From assembly GCF_001422665.1 (NCBI RefSeq), contig NZ_LMLU01000006.1, positions 1,725 through 65,724 of the forward strand: 64,000 nt of DNA, read 5' to 3'. The translations under genes were made by a program, and so were the position numbers. Position 1 is the stretch's first letter, and every line of letters starts with the position of its first letter. Below the pieces are notes generated by a model. It had not been told where the DNA came from. It did not search any database and worked only from the letters and a program-made list of their open reading frames with translations. Shown here piece after piece: positions 40,915 to 51,808 of this stretch. The stretch is from Arthrobacter sp. Leaf234 (GTDB lineage Bacteria > Actinomycetota > Actinomycetes > Actinomycetales > Micrococcaceae).

Positions 40915-43442
40915 GCCGCTCCGACACTGTTCCCAGTGTGTAGTGCCTCGTGCGGTTGTGGCGCGCGCGGCAGTGATACCACGGAGGTGAGTCCGCCCCC
41001 GGGGGTGTCTTCGAGGCTCAGCCGACCGCCCATGCCTTCGACGAAGCCCTTAGAAAGGGCCATACCAAGCCCGAGGCCGGTGTCATTGTCGGTGTCTCCC
41101 AGCCGTTGAAAGGGCATGAGTACCTGGTCTTTCCGGTTGTCCGGGATGCCGGGTCCGCTGTCGATGATGCGTAGTTCTGTTCGCCCGCCGAAATCGCTCA
41201 CCGACAGTACCGGTGGTTCCCCGTGGCTGGCGTATCGGATGGCGTTGGACAGCAGGTTCACGAGCACGCGCTGCAACAGGACGGCATCGGCAAGGAGTAG
41301 CTGCGGCTCGGCAGGGAAGTCGAGCTCGATATCACCCGGGCCGAGGTCGAGCTCCTCAAGTGCGGGGAGGATGACGTCTTCGGGCCGCACGGACTCCAGC
41401 ACGACGCCGAGCACTCCGGCCTGGATACGGCTGACGTCGAGCAGATCGGTCACGAGGTTCGACAGGGTTCCGAGGCTCTGTTCGGCGGTCTCCAGGAGCG
41501 CGCCCTGCTCACGCGGGGAAAAGGTGATGTTAGCTGATCGGAGACTTGTGACGGCAGTGGTTGCGGCGGTGAGGGGGCGGCGGAGATCGTGCCCGACGGC
41601 GGCCAGCAGGGCCGTGCGTACCCGGTCGGCCTCGGCGAGGGGGCCTATTTTACTCGCGGCCCGGGACAGATCCCGGTACTCGAGGGCTGTGTCCAATTGG
41701 GTTGTGATGACGGCGAGGAGTCTCCTGTCCGCAGCTGCCAGAGGCCGGCCAACGAGTTCCAGGACTGCACGTTCGCCCACGGGGACAGTCACTGGATCGG
41801 CCTGCCCGGGCGATGGGGGCAGGGAGGTGGCCTTGCTCAGCAGGGTCCCGTCGGCCAGCCGCAGCTGTACGGTGTCGAGCCCGAAGGCCTCCCGGGTCCG
41901 GGTGACCAGTGCCTGCAGCGTGTCCTGCCCGCGGAGCACCCCTCCCGCTATGGTCGCGAGTAGCTCGGATTCAGCGGCGGCGCGCGACGCTGCCCGGGTG
42001 CGACGCGCAGCCTGATCGACGACGTAGCTGACCAGGACGGCGTTGACGATGTAGAGAATGAGCGCAGTGAAGTGCGCCGGCTCGCCGATGGTGAGAGTTC
42101 GGACCGGGTCGATGAAGAAGAAATCCAGTGTCAGCCCGGATAGGACGGCGGCGAACAGCGCGGGCCAGATGCCGCCGATCAGGGCGACCACGATCACCAG
42201 CAGCTGGTAGCTGAGGACGTCCCCGGTGATGGACTCCTCAGACTGGAGAAGTGTCAGCAGCAGTGTCAGCAGCGGACCGCCGACCAGAGCCACCAGGGCA
42301 CCGAGCGCCCGACGCCGCCACGACAGTGCCCCGCCGGCGTGCGGCAGCGCGAACCTGCGGCCGGCCGCCGCATGAGTGACCATGTGCACGTCGATCTCGC
42401 CCGACTCCCGGATCACCGTGGCGCCGATCCCAGGCCCGGTGAACAGCGCCGCAAGACGTGAGCGTCGGCTGACGCCGATGACGAGCTGGCTGGCGTTGGC
42501 GCCCTTGGCAAAGTCCACGAGGGCCTTTGACGTCTGATCGCCCACCACTTCGTGGTAGGTACCACCGAGCTTTTGCACGAGGGCCCGCTGGGCGGCGAGC
42601 TCTGCCGGATCGGCGTCGCGCAGGCCGTCCTGGTTCGTCACATGCACGGCCAGGAGCTGGCCTCCCGCGGACCGCGAGGCGATCCGCGCCCCGCGGCGGA
42701 GCAGCGTGCGGCCCTCCGGCCCGCCGGTGAGCGCGACGACGACCCGCTCGCGTGCCTCCCACTTGTCGTCAATGCCCTGTTCGGCGCGGTACCGCTGCAG
42801 TGCGCTGTCGACCTCGTCGGCGAGCCACAGGAGCGCGAGTTCGCGTAACGCAGTGAGATTGCCGACCCGAAAATAGTTGGACAGCGCGGCGTCGATCCGC
42901 CCCGACGGATAGATGCAGCCACTGGAGAGCCGCCCGCGCAGAGCCTCCGGTGCCAGGTCCACCACCTCCACTTGGTCGGCCCTCCGGAGCACCTCATCGG
43001 GAATGGTCTCCCGGTGGGGCACGCCGGTAATGCGTTCCACGACGTCGTTGAGGGACTCGATGTGCTGGACGTTGATGGTGCTCATGACGTCAATCCCGGC
43101 GTCGAGCAGCGCCTCGACGTCCTGCCATCTCTTCTCATGCCCGGTTCCCGGCGCGTTGGTATGGGCGAGTTCGTCGACGAGCGCGATCTCGGGGCGACGT
43201 GCCAGGACACCCTCGAGGTCGAGGTCGGTGAGGTGCACGCCGCGGTGATTCACGGTCCGGCGCGGCAGCACCTCGAGCCCGTCGGCCATGGCCTCAGTGG
43301 CGCGACGCCCGTGCGTCTCGACGACGGCGACGACGACGTCGCGTCCCTCACCACGGAGCCGGCGGCCTTCCTCGAGCATCGTGTAGGTCTTGCCCACCCC
43401 GGGTGCCGCTCCCAGGAACACCCTCAATCGGCCTCGTGTCAT
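40911..43442 (-). CDS. kdpD: KdpD sensor histidine kinase
   Basis: 843 residues in the normal order. N-terminal KdpD domain with Walker A GAAPGVGKT (11-19) and DELAHTNAPGTGHEKRWQDV; a USP-like domain (VVVALTGGPEGRTLLRRGARIA to residue about 370); four membrane helices (about 378-490); a GAF-like linker; HisKA with the phospho-His in VGHDLRRPLTAA; and HATPase (NLLSNAIRYA, DSGPGIP, GLGLGMALSKGF). Senses K+ limitation and turgor and controls KdpE. It follows kdpC by 4 nt. Confidence 0.96.
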   Translation of the reverse strand: MTRGRLRVFLGAAPGVGKTYTMLEEGRRLRGEGRDVVVAVVETHGRRATEAMADGLEVLPRRTVNHRGVHLTDLDLEGVLARRPEIALVDELAHTNAPGTGHEKRWQDVEALLDAGIDVMSTINVQHIESLNDVVERITGVPHRETIPDEVLRRADQVEVVDLAPEALRGRLSSGCIYPSGRIDAALSNYFRVGNLTALRELALLWLADEVDSALQRYRAEQGIDDKWEARERVVVALTGGPEGRTLLRRGARIASRSAGGQLLAVHVTNQDGLRDADPAELAAQRALVQKLGGTYHEVVGDQTSKALVDFAKGANASQLVIGVSRRSRLAALFTGPGIGATVIRESGEIDVHMVTHAAAGRRFALPHAGGALSWRRRALGALVALVGGPLLTLLLTLLQSEESITGDVLSYQLLVIVVALIGGIWPALFAAVLSGLTLDFFFIDPVRTLTIGEPAHFTALILYIVNAVLVSYVVDQAARRTRAASRAAAESELLATIAGGVLRGQDTLQALVTRTREAFGLDTVQLRLADGTLLSKATSLPPSPGQADPVTVPVGERAVLELVGRPLAAADRRLLAVITTQLDTALEYRDLSRAASKIGPLAEADRVRTALLAAVGHDLRRPLTAATTAVTSLRSANITFSPREQGALLETAEQSLGTLSNLVTDLLDVSRIQAGVLGVVLESVRPEDVILPALEELDLGPGDIELDFPAEPQLLLADAVLLQRVLVNLLSNAIRYASHGEPPVLSVSDFGGRTELRIIDSGPGIPDNRKDQVLMPFQRLGDTDNDTGLGLGMALSKGFVEGMGGRLSLEDTPGGGLTSVVSLPRAPQPHEALHTGNSVGAA

Positions 43443-43446
43443 GGGC

Positions 43447-44055
43447 CTAAGTGTCCAGCTGAGCGAGGGCCATGTTCAACTCGACCACGTTGACCGAGGC
43501 CTCTCCGAGATAGCCGAGGTCGGGGCCCTGCGTGTTCTCCCCCACGAGGGCTTCGACGTCGGCCTCGTCAAGTCCACGTTCAGCGGCCACGCGCGCCACC
43601 TGCAGCTGCGCGTACGCGGGGCTGATGTGCGGGTCGAGCCCCGACGCCGATGCTGTGAGCGCATCTGCGGGAACCGTGGCCGGATTCACGCCTTCGAGCT
43701 CGGCGACAGCGGCCCGCCGCTCCTCGACGGCCGTGACAAGGTCGGGGTTCTCGGGGCCGAGGTTACTGCCGCCGGACCCGCCGCCGTCGTACCCATCCCC
43801 GGCCGCGGACGGACGGGACTGGAACCACTCAGGAAGGGCCGCGCCGTCGGCGTCGGTGAAGGCCTGGCCGATGATCGCGGACCCGACGGGGATTCCGTCG
43901 ACGGCGAGGGGCTGGCCGTTGGCGCGGTCGTTCAGTGCCAGCTGGCCGATGCCGGTGATGGCGAGCGGGTAGCCGATGCCGAGGACGAGGGTCAGGACGA
44001 TGAGGGCCCGGACGGCGGTGCCGAGCTGGCGGGCGGTACTACGAGAAGAACTCAT
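43447..44055 (-). CDS. kdpC: KdpC subunit of K+ ATPase
   Basis: 202 residues: a single N-terminal membrane helix (ALIVLTLVLGIGYPLAITGIGQ), then a soluble domain with GSAIIGQAFTD...WFQSRPSAAG and SASGLDPHISPAYAQLQVARVA, the KdpC signature. Stabilises the KdpFABC pump. Ordinary length. Confidence 0.95.
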   Translation of the reverse strand: MSSSRSTARQLGTAVRALIVLTLVLGIGYPLAITGIGQLALNDRANGQPLAVDGIPVGSAIIGQAFTDADGAALPEWFQSRPSAAGDGYDGGGSGGSNLGPENPDLVTAVEERRAAVAELEGVNPATVPADALTASASGLDPHISPAYAQLQVARVAAERGLDEADVEALVGENTQGPDLGYLGEASVNVVELNMALAQLDT

Positions 44056-44091
44056 GACGGGCCTTTGCGGTGATAGGGCAGGGGTGGACGA

Positions 44092-46242
44092 TCAGAAACC
44101 GGGGATGAAGGACAACAGGAGGTCGATGGCCTTGATGCCGATGAACGGGGCGATGATCCCACCGAGACCGTAGATGAGCAGATTCCGGTTCAGGGTGCTC
44201 GACGCCGAGGCCGCCCGGTACTTCACACCCTTCAGCGAGAGCGGGATCAGCGCGATGATGATCAGCGCGTTGAAGATCACGGCGGAGAGGATCGCCGAGG
44301 ACGGCGAATGCAGCTGCATGACGTTGAGTGCCGCGAGGGCCGGGAACGCCCCGATGAACATGGCTGGGATGATCGCGAAGTACTTCGCGACGTCGTTCGC
44401 GATGGAGAAGGTGGTCAGGGCCCCGCGCGTGATGAGCAGCTGCTTGCCGATGCGGACGATGTCGATGAGCTTCGTGGGGTCGGAGTCGAGGTCCACCATG
44501 TTCCCGGCCTCCTTGGCCGCGGAGGTGCCGGTGTTCATCGCGACCCCGACATCCGCGAGTGCGAGGGCCGGGGCGTCGTTTGTGCCGTCGCCGGTCATCG
44601 CGACGAGCGCCCCGCCCTCCTGTTCCTTGCGGATAAGGCGCATCTTGTCCTCGGGTGTGGCCTCGGCGAGGTAGTCGTCCAGGCCGGCCTCCTCCGCGAT
44701 GGCCTTGGCGGTGAGCGGGTTGTCGCCGGTGATCATGACGGTGCGGATGCCCATGGTGCGGAGCTCCGCGAACCTCTCGGGAAGTCCTTCCTTCACGACG
44801 TCCTTGAGGTACACAACGCCGAGGACGCGGGCCTTACCGGTGGCGTCCCGGACGGCGACCACGAGCGGAGTCCCTCCCAGCTGGGAGATGCGGTCCACCG
44901 CCTCGTCGAGCTCCGCAGTGACGACTCCCGAGGCGGCGGTGACCCACTCACGGACGGCGTTACCAGCGCCCTTCCGGACACTCGAACCGTTCACGAAGTC
45001 GACGCCGCTCATCTTCGTCTGCGCGGAGAACGGAACGACCCCGCCGTCCACTTCCTCGCGGATGAAGCCCTCGGTGACCGCGAGGTCCACGATCGAGGTG
45101 CCCTCCGGTGTCGGGTCACTGAGCGAGGACTGCGCGGCAGCCGCGATCAACTCGTGGCGGTCGGACCCGGCGACGGTAATGAACTCACTCGCCCGCCGGT
45201 TCCCGTAGGTGATGGTGCCGGTCTTGTCGAGCAGCAGGGTGGTGACATCGCCCGCTGCTTCGACCGCGCGGCCGGACATGGCCAGGACGTTGCGCTGCAC
45301 CAGCCGGTCCATGCCGGCGATGCCGATCGCGGAGAGCAGTGCGCCGATGGTCGTGGGGATCAGGCAGACGAGCAGCGCCACGAGGACGGGCACGCTGACC
45401 GCGACGTTGGAGGAGCTGGCGATCGGATTGACGGTGAGTACCACCACGGTGAAGACGATGGAGAGGGTGGCGAGCAGGATGTTCAGCGCCACCTCGTTGG
45501 GGGTCTTCTGGCGTTCGGCGCCCTCCACCAGGCGGATCATACGGTCCACGAAGGTGTCACCGGGCCGGCTTGTGATGCGCACGACGATCCGGTCCGACAG
45601 GACACGCGTCCCGCCGGTCACCGCGGAGCGGTCACCGCCGGACTCGCGCACGACAGGAGCGGATTCGCCGGTGATGGCGGACTCGTCTACCGAGGCGATG
45701 CCCCAGATGATCTCGCCGTCGCCCGGCACGAGGCCGTTCGCCTCGATCACCACGATGTCCCCGAGCACCAGGCCCGAGGACGGGACGTCGGCGATCAGGG
45801 CGCGGTGGGCACCGGGATCGGTGTCGGGCGCATAATCTCGGACCACGCGTGCCGTCGTGCCCGTCTGTGCCTGGCGGAGGCTGGAGGCCTGAGCCTTGCC
45901 GCGGCCCTCCGCGACGGACTCGGCGAGGTTCGCGAACAGAACCGTCAGCCACAGCCAGATGGCGATGAGCCAGGAGAACGACGCCGGGACGTCGCTGCCG
46001 CCCGAGGCCTCGGGTCCGCCGAGGAACGGTTCGGCGATGGCGATGGCGGTGATGAGGACCGCGCCCACCTCGACGATGAACATGACTGGCGTGCGGAACA
46101 TCTCCCGTGGATCGAGCTTGCGGAACGCGCCCGGCAGGGCTTGAACAAGCTGTCCGGCGGAGAACGCAGAGGCCTTTTGTGGGGATGTGGGCGGACGGGT
46201 GGCGCTGTCGCTGACGGCGGGTGTTTTGGTGGTGGTGGACAT
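44092..46242 (-). CDS. kdpB: KdpB P-type ATPase subunit
   Basis: 716 residues. P-type ATPase with TGES (191-194), phosphorylation Asp339 in LLLDKTGT and [10 protein letters not shown]. KdpB drives high-affinity K+ import through KdpA. Intact. A very long antisense frame exists opposite but is a codon-bias artefact. Confidence 0.96.
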   Translation of the reverse strand: MSTTTKTPAVSDSATRPPTSPQKASAFSAGQLVQALPGAFRKLDPREMFRTPVMFIVEVGAVLITAIAIAEPFLGGPEASGGSDVPASFSWLIAIWLWLTVLFANLAESVAEGRGKAQASSLRQAQTGTTARVVRDYAPDTDPGAHRALIADVPSSGLVLGDIVVIEANGLVPGDGEIIWGIASVDESAITGESAPVVRESGGDRSAVTGGTRVLSDRIVVRITSRPGDTFVDRMIRLVEGAERQKTPNEVALNILLATLSIVFTVVVLTVNPIASSSNVAVSVPVLVALLVCLIPTTIGALLSAIGIAGMDRLVQRNVLAMSGRAVEAAGDVTTLLLDKTGTITYGNRRASEFITVAGSDRHELIAAAAQSSLSDPTPEGTSIVDLAVTEGFIREEVDGGVVPFSAQTKMSGVDFVNGSSVRKGAGNAVREWVTAASGVVTAELDEAVDRISQLGGTPLVVAVRDATGKARVLGVVYLKDVVKEGLPERFAELRTMGIRTVMITGDNPLTAKAIAEEAGLDDYLAEATPEDKMRLIRKEQEGGALVAMTGDGTNDAPALALADVGVAMNTGTSAAKEAGNMVDLDSDPTKLIDIVRIGKQLLITRGALTTFSIANDVAKYFAIIPAMFIGAFPALAALNVMQLHSPSSAILSAVIFNALIIIALIPLSLKGVKYRAASASSTLNRNLLIYGLGGIIAPFIGIKAIDLLLSFIPGF

Positions 46243-46245
46243 GGT

Positions 46246-47919
46246 CTAGAGCAGTCCTTCCGCAAGGGGACCCAGTGCGAGCACGGGGAAGAAGGTGAGG
46301 GCGGTGACGACGACGGTGACGCCGACGAGGAGGGTGGTGGACTGAACGCGGTCCGTGGGCAGGGTGCCGGCGGTGGCGGGAACCCGGTCCTGGGCGGCGA
46401 ACGCGCCCGCGAGGGCGAGGACGAAGACCATGGGCACGAAGCGACCCAGCAGCATCGCCACACCGAGCGCGGTATTCAGCCACGGCGTGTTCGCCGTCAG
46501 GCCCGCGAACGCCGAGCCGTTATTGTTAGCGGCCGACGTGAACGCGTACAGCACCTCGGACAGACCGTGAAGCCCGGGGTTAAGGATCGAGGTGCCGTCG
46601 ATGTCCTCGCGGAGGGCAGGGACGGCGAAACTCAGGGCCGTCCCGGCGAGGACCAGCGTGGGCATGGTGAGGATGTAGAGGCTCGCGAGCTTGATCTCGC
46701 GAGCGCCGATCTTCTTGCCCAGGTATTCGGGCGTCCTTCCGACGAGGAGTCCGGAGATGAACACGGTAACGACCGCGAGGACCAGCATGCCGTACAGGCC
46801 CGAACCCACACCGCCCGGAGCCACTTCGCCGAGCATCATGTTGATCATCGGGAGCATGCCACCGATCGCGGTGTAGCTGTCATGCATCGAGTTCACGGCT
46901 CCCGTGGAGGTGAGCGTACTGACCGACCCGAACAGAACGGACCCGACGATCCCGAAGCGCTGCTCCTTGCCCTCCATCGCGGCTCCCGCGGCCTGCGGCG
47001 CGGTGCCGTTCCCTGCCAGTTCGGCCAGGGTTACCGCAGTCAGTGACAGCAGGAAGATCACGGACATCGCACCGAGGATGGCGTAGCCCTGCCGGCGCTG
47101 CCCGATCATGGTGCCGAACGTACGCGGCAGGCTGAACGGGATCGCGAGCATGAGGATGATCTGGAACACGCTGGTCCACGGTGAGGGGTTCTCGAAGGGA
47201 TGCGCCGAGTTGGCGTTGAAGAACCCTCCACCGTTGGTCCCCAGCATTTTTATGGCCTCCTGTGAGGCCACCGGGCCGCCTGGGACGACCTGTTCACCGC
47301 CGGTGAGGGTGGTGACGGTCGTGAAGCCGTTGACATTCTGGATCACGCCGCCCACCAGGAGGACCAGGGCCGCGATGACCGCGCCCGGCAGGAGGACGCG
47401 GAAGAGAGCGCGGGTCAGGTCCACCCAGAAGTTCCCGAGCGTCGCACTGCGACGGGCAACGAAGCCGCGCACGAAGGCGATGGCGACTGCGAGGCCGACG
47501 GCGGCCGAGACGAAATTCTGCACCGCCAGGCCCGCCATCTGTACGGCGTAGCCCATGGTGACTTCCGGCGAGTAGGACTGCCAGTTGGTGTTGGTCACGA
47601 ACGAGACGGCCGTGTTGAACGCCAGGCCCTCCGGGACGGCCGGCAGTCCGAGCGAATAGGGCAGCAGGGCCTGCGTACGCTGCAGCAGGTACACGAGCAG
47701 CACGCTCACGGCCGAGAAAGACAGCACCCCAGTCAGGTAGGAGCGCCACGACTGGTGCGACCCCGGGTTCACGCCCAGCACGCGGTAGAACCCCTGCTCC
47801 ACGCGGAGGTCCTTCGTGCCGGTGAAGGTCCGCGCCATGTAATCACCCAACGGGCGGTAAAGCAGGGCGAGGACGACGATAACAGTCAACAACGGCAGAA
47901 GAGCCGCGGCGAGGGTCAT
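46246..47919 (-). CDS. kdpA: KdpA K+-channel-like subunit
   Basis: 557 residues with about ten membrane helices and the four pore-loop signatures: [42 protein letters not shown] and [10 protein letters not shown]. Carries K+ across the membrane. It starts with an ATG overlapping the kdpF stop. Confidence 0.96.
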   Translation of the reverse strand: MTLAAALLPLLTVIVVLALLYRPLGDYMARTFTGTKDLRVEQGFYRVLGVNPGSHQSWRSYLTGVLSFSAVSVLLVYLLQRTQALLPYSLGLPAVPEGLAFNTAVSFVTNTNWQSYSPEVTMGYAVQMAGLAVQNFVSAAVGLAVAIAFVRGFVARRSATLGNFWVDLTRALFRVLLPGAVIAALVLLVGGVIQNVNGFTTVTTLTGGEQVVPGGPVASQEAIKMLGTNGGGFFNANSAHPFENPSPWTSVFQIILMLAIPFSLPRTFGTMIGQRRQGYAILGAMSVIFLLSLTAVTLAELAGNGTAPQAAGAAMEGKEQRFGIVGSVLFGSVSTLTSTGAVNSMHDSYTAIGGMLPMINMMLGEVAPGGVGSGLYGMLVLAVVTVFISGLLVGRTPEYLGKKIGAREIKLASLYILTMPTLVLAGTALSFAVPALREDIDGTSILNPGLHGLSEVLYAFTSAANNNGSAFAGLTANTPWLNTALGVAMLLGRFVPMVFVLALAGAFAAQDRVPATAGTLPTDRVQSTTLLVGVTVVVTALTFFPVLALGPLAEGLL

Positions 47920-48008
47920 CAGAAACGCTCCGGGCGCACGAGCGCGTAGACCAGATAGCCCAGGGCCGCGATGCCGAGCACCAGCGCAATCAGGTTGAAG
48001 ACGATCAC
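47919..48008 (-). CDS. kdpF: KdpF small subunit
   Basis: 29 residues, GTG start: [20 protein letters not shown], then YALVRPERF. One helix, with the C-terminal RPERF typical of KdpF. Start and stop overlap with both neighbours. Confidence 0.92.
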   Translation of the reverse strand: MIVFNLIALVLGIAALGYLVYALVRPERF

Positions 48009-48100
48009 AGCTTCTCCACCGCCTGGGCGATCAGAACAACCACACTGAACAGGGCAACGACACCCACGAGATAAACGACGTCAAGCACGAGGAACTCCAT
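48005..48100 (-). CDS. 31-aa membrane ORF upstream of kdpF
   Basis: [20 protein letters not shown], then [11 protein letters not shown]: one membrane helix. Its TGA overlaps the kdpF GTG (GTGA), and the ATG is the first of the operon, with CGAGGA-type sequence missing but tight coupling present. It is probably a small Kdp-associated peptide; no function is known to me. Confidence 0.65.
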   Translation of the reverse strand: MEFLVLDVVYLVGVVALFSVVVLIAQAVEKL

Positions 48101-48616
48101 TAGACGGGATAGTGCACTTCGGGCCGCCGGCTTCCTGCCGAACGGGTGCCCTGGAAGGCACGAGCTTGAGTACACACCCCGAATCGGACCGAAAAGCCGA
48201 TCCTTACGCTTTCCTCACAGCGAAGCCGCACATCTCTACGGCTTCTTAACGCTCCAGCTCCGCAGGCATGCCTTCGTACCCCGCCTCGGACACTTGCGCT
48301 TCATTGCGCTTGAAGCTCTGAAACCGGTAGTCACGTGATGTGGGCAGTGCGCCGAGGAGGGCGGCGAGACGCCTCATATCCCATGGGTTGCGAGGCGTCA
48401 GTTGTCTGGCTGGATCATGAGGTGCTCAGTGCCGGGCCTATGAAGCGGATCAGCTATGTTTCCGGCCTGCGACAGGACCCGTCTGGGGATCTCTCACTGG
48501 TCCTCGGCCGCCGTGAATACAACTTAACTGGTTGGTAATAGTTGCGACCCTTGCCCGGTGTCTGACCTTGATCAACTCACTGCATCAGTACTTCCCACCG
48601 TCCTCAAAGGATTCTG
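48101..48616. other. Divergent promoter region of kdp and the OYE gene
   Basis: No gene seen. It contains an inverted repeat GAAGCCG-N10-CGGCTTC (48222-48245) next to CTTTCCTCACAG, which might belong to KdpE control. A 67-codon plus frame at 48335 has no ribosome site or family resemblance. Confidence 0.4.
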
Positions 48617-49861
48617 ATGCCGAACCTCTTCACTCCCTACACGCTGAAGGGCGTCACGCTACGCAACCGCATAGCGATGTCACCCATGACCATGTACCGG
48701 TCAACCGATGGAAAGCTTGACGACTTCCACCTCATGTACCTCGGCGCGCGTGCTGCCGGCGGTTTTGGGCTCGTCTTTCCTGAGCAAATCGCCATCACCC
48801 CTGACGGTCGCACCACGACACACTGCGCCGGACTTTACGACGACAACCAGATCGAAGGCCACAAACGCGTCGTCGACATGATCAAGTCAATGGGTGGGGT
48901 CGCCGGGATCCAGCTCGGTCACACTGGACGGAAGGGCAGCCTCGTCACACCGTGGGAGGGCGGCCACATGCTGCCGCCCGAACATGAAGCGGGCTGGCAA
49001 ACCCGTGCACCCTCCGCAATCGCCTACGGCGGGGACATGCCCTACGTTCCACGGGAACTCACGACAGGTGAGATCGACCAGATCATGCAGGATTACGCCG
49101 ACACCACACGTCGAGCAGTGGAGGCCGGCTACGAATGGGTGGAACTGCACTTCGCCCACGGCTACCTCGGCTCCGAGTTCTTTTCCCCTCTCGCAAATCG
49201 ACGCACCGACCAGTACGGCGGCACCCTCGAGAACCGGACACGATTCCACCTCCAAGCCCTCGACGCAGTACGCGCGGTGCTACCGGATCACATTCCGTTG
49301 ACCATGCGCCTGGGCATCGACGATCTCCATCCCGATGGCGTCACGGTCGATGAGTCGATCACAGCCATCCGGTGGATGAAGGAACACGGCTTGGACCTTG
49401 CCGATGTCAGCATCGGCTTCAACACCGACAATATGCAGGGCGACATTCCGATCGGCACTCTTGGCGGGATGGTGAAGAACGCCACCCGTGTCCGAGATGA
49501 AGTAGGTATACCTATCGCTACCAGCTGGAACCTGGGACAACCCGAGCTCGCCAACAGGGTTATCGAGGAGGAGTTGCTCGATCTCGTGTATCTGGGCCGT
49601 CCTGCCCTCGCCAACGCGCACTGGCCGGTTTACGCGGCCCGGCTGCTGGGCTACCAGGATCCCTTCAGCCTCGTTCCTGAAGACTGGGCTTGGTGGCTCC
49701 GAAACCTCCGAGGCGCTGATGAAGCGATCGGCTGGCCAGCTGCCACAAACGGCGCAACCCTGACGGAAGTTGCCGGAGTATCGGCGCCCGCCCCTGTCGT
49801 CGAAGAGACTGCTTTCGAGCAAGAACTCGCGGAACTGGAAGCAGAACTCAAACCCGCTTAG
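48617..49861 (+). CDS. NADH:flavin oxidoreductase (old yellow enzyme family)
   Basis: A 414-residue FMN TIM-barrel enzyme: MPNLFTPYTLKGVTLRNRIAMSPM, GIQLGHTGRKGS, VELHFAHGYLGSEFFSPLANRRTDQYGGTLENRTRF and LVYLGRPALANAHWP. It reduces activated C=C bonds in enones, nitro-esters or other xenobiotics with NAD(P)H. An acidic, Glu-rich tail (40 residues) extends beyond the barrel. A single gene ending in a strong hairpin. Confidence 0.92.
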   Translation: MPNLFTPYTLKGVTLRNRIAMSPMTMYRSTDGKLDDFHLMYLGARAAGGFGLVFPEQIAITPDGRTTTHCAGLYDDNQIEGHKRVVDMIKSMGGVAGIQLGHTGRKGSLVTPWEGGHMLPPEHEAGWQTRAPSAIAYGGDMPYVPRELTTGEIDQIMQDYADTTRRAVEAGYEWVELHFAHGYLGSEFFSPLANRRTDQYGGTLENRTRFHLQALDAVRAVLPDHIPLTMRLGIDDLHPDGVTVDESITAIRWMKEHGLDLADVSIGFNTDNMQGDIPIGTLGGMVKNATRVRDEVGIPIATSWNLGQPELANRVIEEELLDLVYLGRPALANAHWPVYAARLLGYQDPFSLVPEDWAWWLRNLRGADEAIGWPAATNGATLTEVAGVSAPAPVVEETAFEQELAELEAELKPA

Positions 49862-49880
49862 ATCACGCGAAGCACCAGGT

Positions 49881-49912
49881 GAAGTCCTGACCCTCATAAG
49901 GGTCAGGACTTC
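49881..49912 (+). terminator. Hairpin terminator of the OYE gene
   Basis: GAAGTCCTGACCCT and its perfect complement enclose a 4-nt loop, 20 bp after the stop codon. Confidence 0.85.
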
Positions 49913-50242
49913 GCTGCTGAACCAAGAAACTCGAAGTACGAGGGCCACCTTACGACACACACTCAAGAGGGCCGTGACGCTGCCGGATCACGGGTGTCTC
50001 GTCCTCGTGCCTCGCGTCCTACGGGATGCGAGTCGATGCGCCGATCTGACACGTCAGATATCGGCGCGAAAACACGGCAATATAGCGTTGCGATCCACAC
50101 AGTCGGGCGGCCTGGGGACACCCGTTTCTTAAACGAACGTACTCGCTTCGCTACACATGGGCTACGACAGCGCAAACGATGTGGATCGGAGCGATAAATG
50201 GCGGTTTTCTGTGATCGTTAGATGGCGCACGTACAGGTGGAG
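49913..50242. other. Gene-free stretch with dispersed repeat
   Basis: The variant of the 17-bp element at 50134-50155 and the following GTGGATCGGAGCG...ATGGCGG block echo 9936-10090. No gene seen. Confidence 0.5.
50134..50155 (+). repeat. Dispersed 17-bp element, variant copy
   Basis: CGAACGTACTCGCTTCGCTA-CA carries a 5-bp insertion and one change relative to the other three copies. Confidence 0.55.
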
Positions 50243-51808
50243 CTAGAGCTCATGACCGCCCGGTGACGGATCCTTTGTGAGTTCTTGGCCGGGTGTGTGG
50301 TGTGGCTGTGAAGTAGTCGCGACCAGGGGTAGCTGCACGCGGAACTGCGTGCTGTCGGGCTTACTGGTGACGCTGATTGTGCCGTCGTTGGCTTTGATGA
50401 GGGCCTGGACGATGGCGAGGCCGAGGCCTGTACTGCCGGTGTTCGCGGTTCTTGCGGTGTCGCCCCGGCTGAATCGCGTGAAGATGGTGTCGAGGAACGC
50501 CGGGTCGATGCCGGGGCCGCTGTCGGTGATGGTGATGTGTGCGTGAGGCCCGTTCAGTATCACAGCGGTGGCGATGGCGGTGCCGGGAGGGGTGTGCTTG
50601 TGGGCGTTGGAGAGCAGGTTGATGAGTACCTGGCGGATCTCGGCTTCCACGCCGCGCACTTCGACGGGCTCGTCTGGTAGTTCCAGGCTCCAGGAGTATC
50701 CGGGCGCCGTTACCTGGGCGTCGCTGGTGGTTTCGATGACGAGTTCGGTGAGGTCGACGTCGGACACCTCACCGCGCTGGCCTTCGTCGAGGCGGGCGAG
50801 CAGCAGGAGGTCCTCGACGAGGGAGGACATGCGCTTGGATTCGCTGTCCACACGTTCGAGTGCGGATCGGCCGGAGGGGCTGATGTTCTCGCTCATGAGG
50901 ATCAGCTCGGTGTAGCCGCGGATCGAGGTAAGGGGTGTCCTCAGCTCGTGGCTGGCGTCGGCGACGAACTGTCGTACTTTCATCTCGCTCGACTGGCGGG
51001 CGCGCAGGGCGCTCGTGACATGGTCGATCATCTCGTTCAGGGCCAGTCCCACGGTGCCGACCTCGGTACCCGGTTGCGCGGCCGCGGGCGGGACCCGGAC
51101 GGTTATGGTGACTTCGCCAGAGGACAGGGGCAGTCGGGAGACCGACGTCGCGACGGCGGAGAGTTCTTCGAGGGGACGGAGGGACCGGCGGATGATCACC
51201 GTCCCGGTGAGGCCCGTCAGGATGAGGCCGGCGAGGGACAACCCGGTGATGGTGAGGTCCAGGGACAGGAGGGTGCTGTCCCTCTCCGCGGTGGGAAGGC
51301 CGGTGACGAGGACGGACCCTTCGGAGGTGAGTTCTCTGGGCAGCGCGGCGGCGTCGACCCGGTAGTGCCCGCTGGAGAGGGTGAGCTCCTGCGGCCGGTC
51401 GTCGGGATCGACGCCGGCCAGCAGGTCCAGGTCGGCTGCGGTGAGGGGATCGGTGGTGCCGTCGTCCTGCACCAGCGCGGAGGTCTGTGCTTGTCCGTCG
51501 CTTCCGTAGACAGCGTTGAGGGTACCGGGTCGCTGGCCTGCGGCGTTTCCGGGATCGAGGCCACGGAAGGGTCGGTCGCCGTCATCCGGGCCGTCACGAG
51601 GGCCGTCACCGCCGCCGGCACGGTCAGCGGCAGGGGCGAGGGCCTCGTCGAGCTGGCCGGTGAGGTAGTTGCTCATGGCGACGTGGCTGAAGACGCCGAT
51701 CGCGACGCAGATCGTGGTGAGCAGGGCCAGGGTCGCCAGGATCAGTGTGGTGCGTAGGTGCAGCGGCCGGCGGTGTGGCCTGACGCCGGCAGCACGGGGA
51801 GTGGTCAC
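50243..51808 (-). CDS. Sensor histidine kinase
   Basis: 521 residues. Starts GTG overlapping the regulator stop (GTGA); the longer frame to 52018 lies inside the regulator gene. TM1 about residues 20-42; an extracytoplasmic sensor of about 140 residues; TM2 about 185-205; HAMP; HisKA DASHELRTPLTSIRGY; HATPase (NLLSNAHKHTPPG, DSGPGIDPAF, GSTGLGLAIVQALI). An EnvZ/TrcS-type membrane sensor. Being next to the electron-transfer genes, it may govern them. Confidence 0.93.
   Translation of the reverse strand: MTTPRAAGVRPHRRPLHLRTTLILATLALLTTICVAIGVFSHVAMSNYLTGQLDEALAPAADRAGGGDGPRDGPDDGDRPFRGLDPGNAAGQRPGTLNAVYGSDGQAQTSALVQDDGTTDPLTAADLDLLAGVDPDDRPQELTLSSGHYRVDAAALPRELTSEGSVLVTGLPTAERDSTLLSLDLTITGLSLAGLILTGLTGTVIIRRSLRPLEELSAVATSVSRLPLSSGEVTITVRVPPAAAQPGTEVGTVGLALNEMIDHVTSALRARQSSEMKVRQFVADASHELRTPLTSIRGYTELILMSENISPSGRSALERVDSESKRMSSLVEDLLLLARLDEGQRGEVSDVDLTELVIETTSDAQVTAPGYSWSLELPDEPVEVRGVEAEIRQVLINLLSNAHKHTPPGTAIATAVILNGPHAHITITDSGPGIDPAFLDTIFTRFSRGDTARTANTGSTGLGLAIVQALIKANDGTISVTSKPDSTQFRVQLPLVATTSQPHHTPGQELTKDPSPGGHEL

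Noticed and set aside
44308-47046. A 912-codon plus-strand open frame opposite kdpB and kdpA
   Set aside because: It is antisense to two highly conserved genes and rich in Gly/Glu/Arg/Asp as expected from reading GC-rich codons backwards; no domain or ribosome site.
48335-48538. 67-codon ORF in the kdp/OYE intergenic region
   Set aside because: No ribosome site or recognisable family, and it sits in a divergent promoter region.
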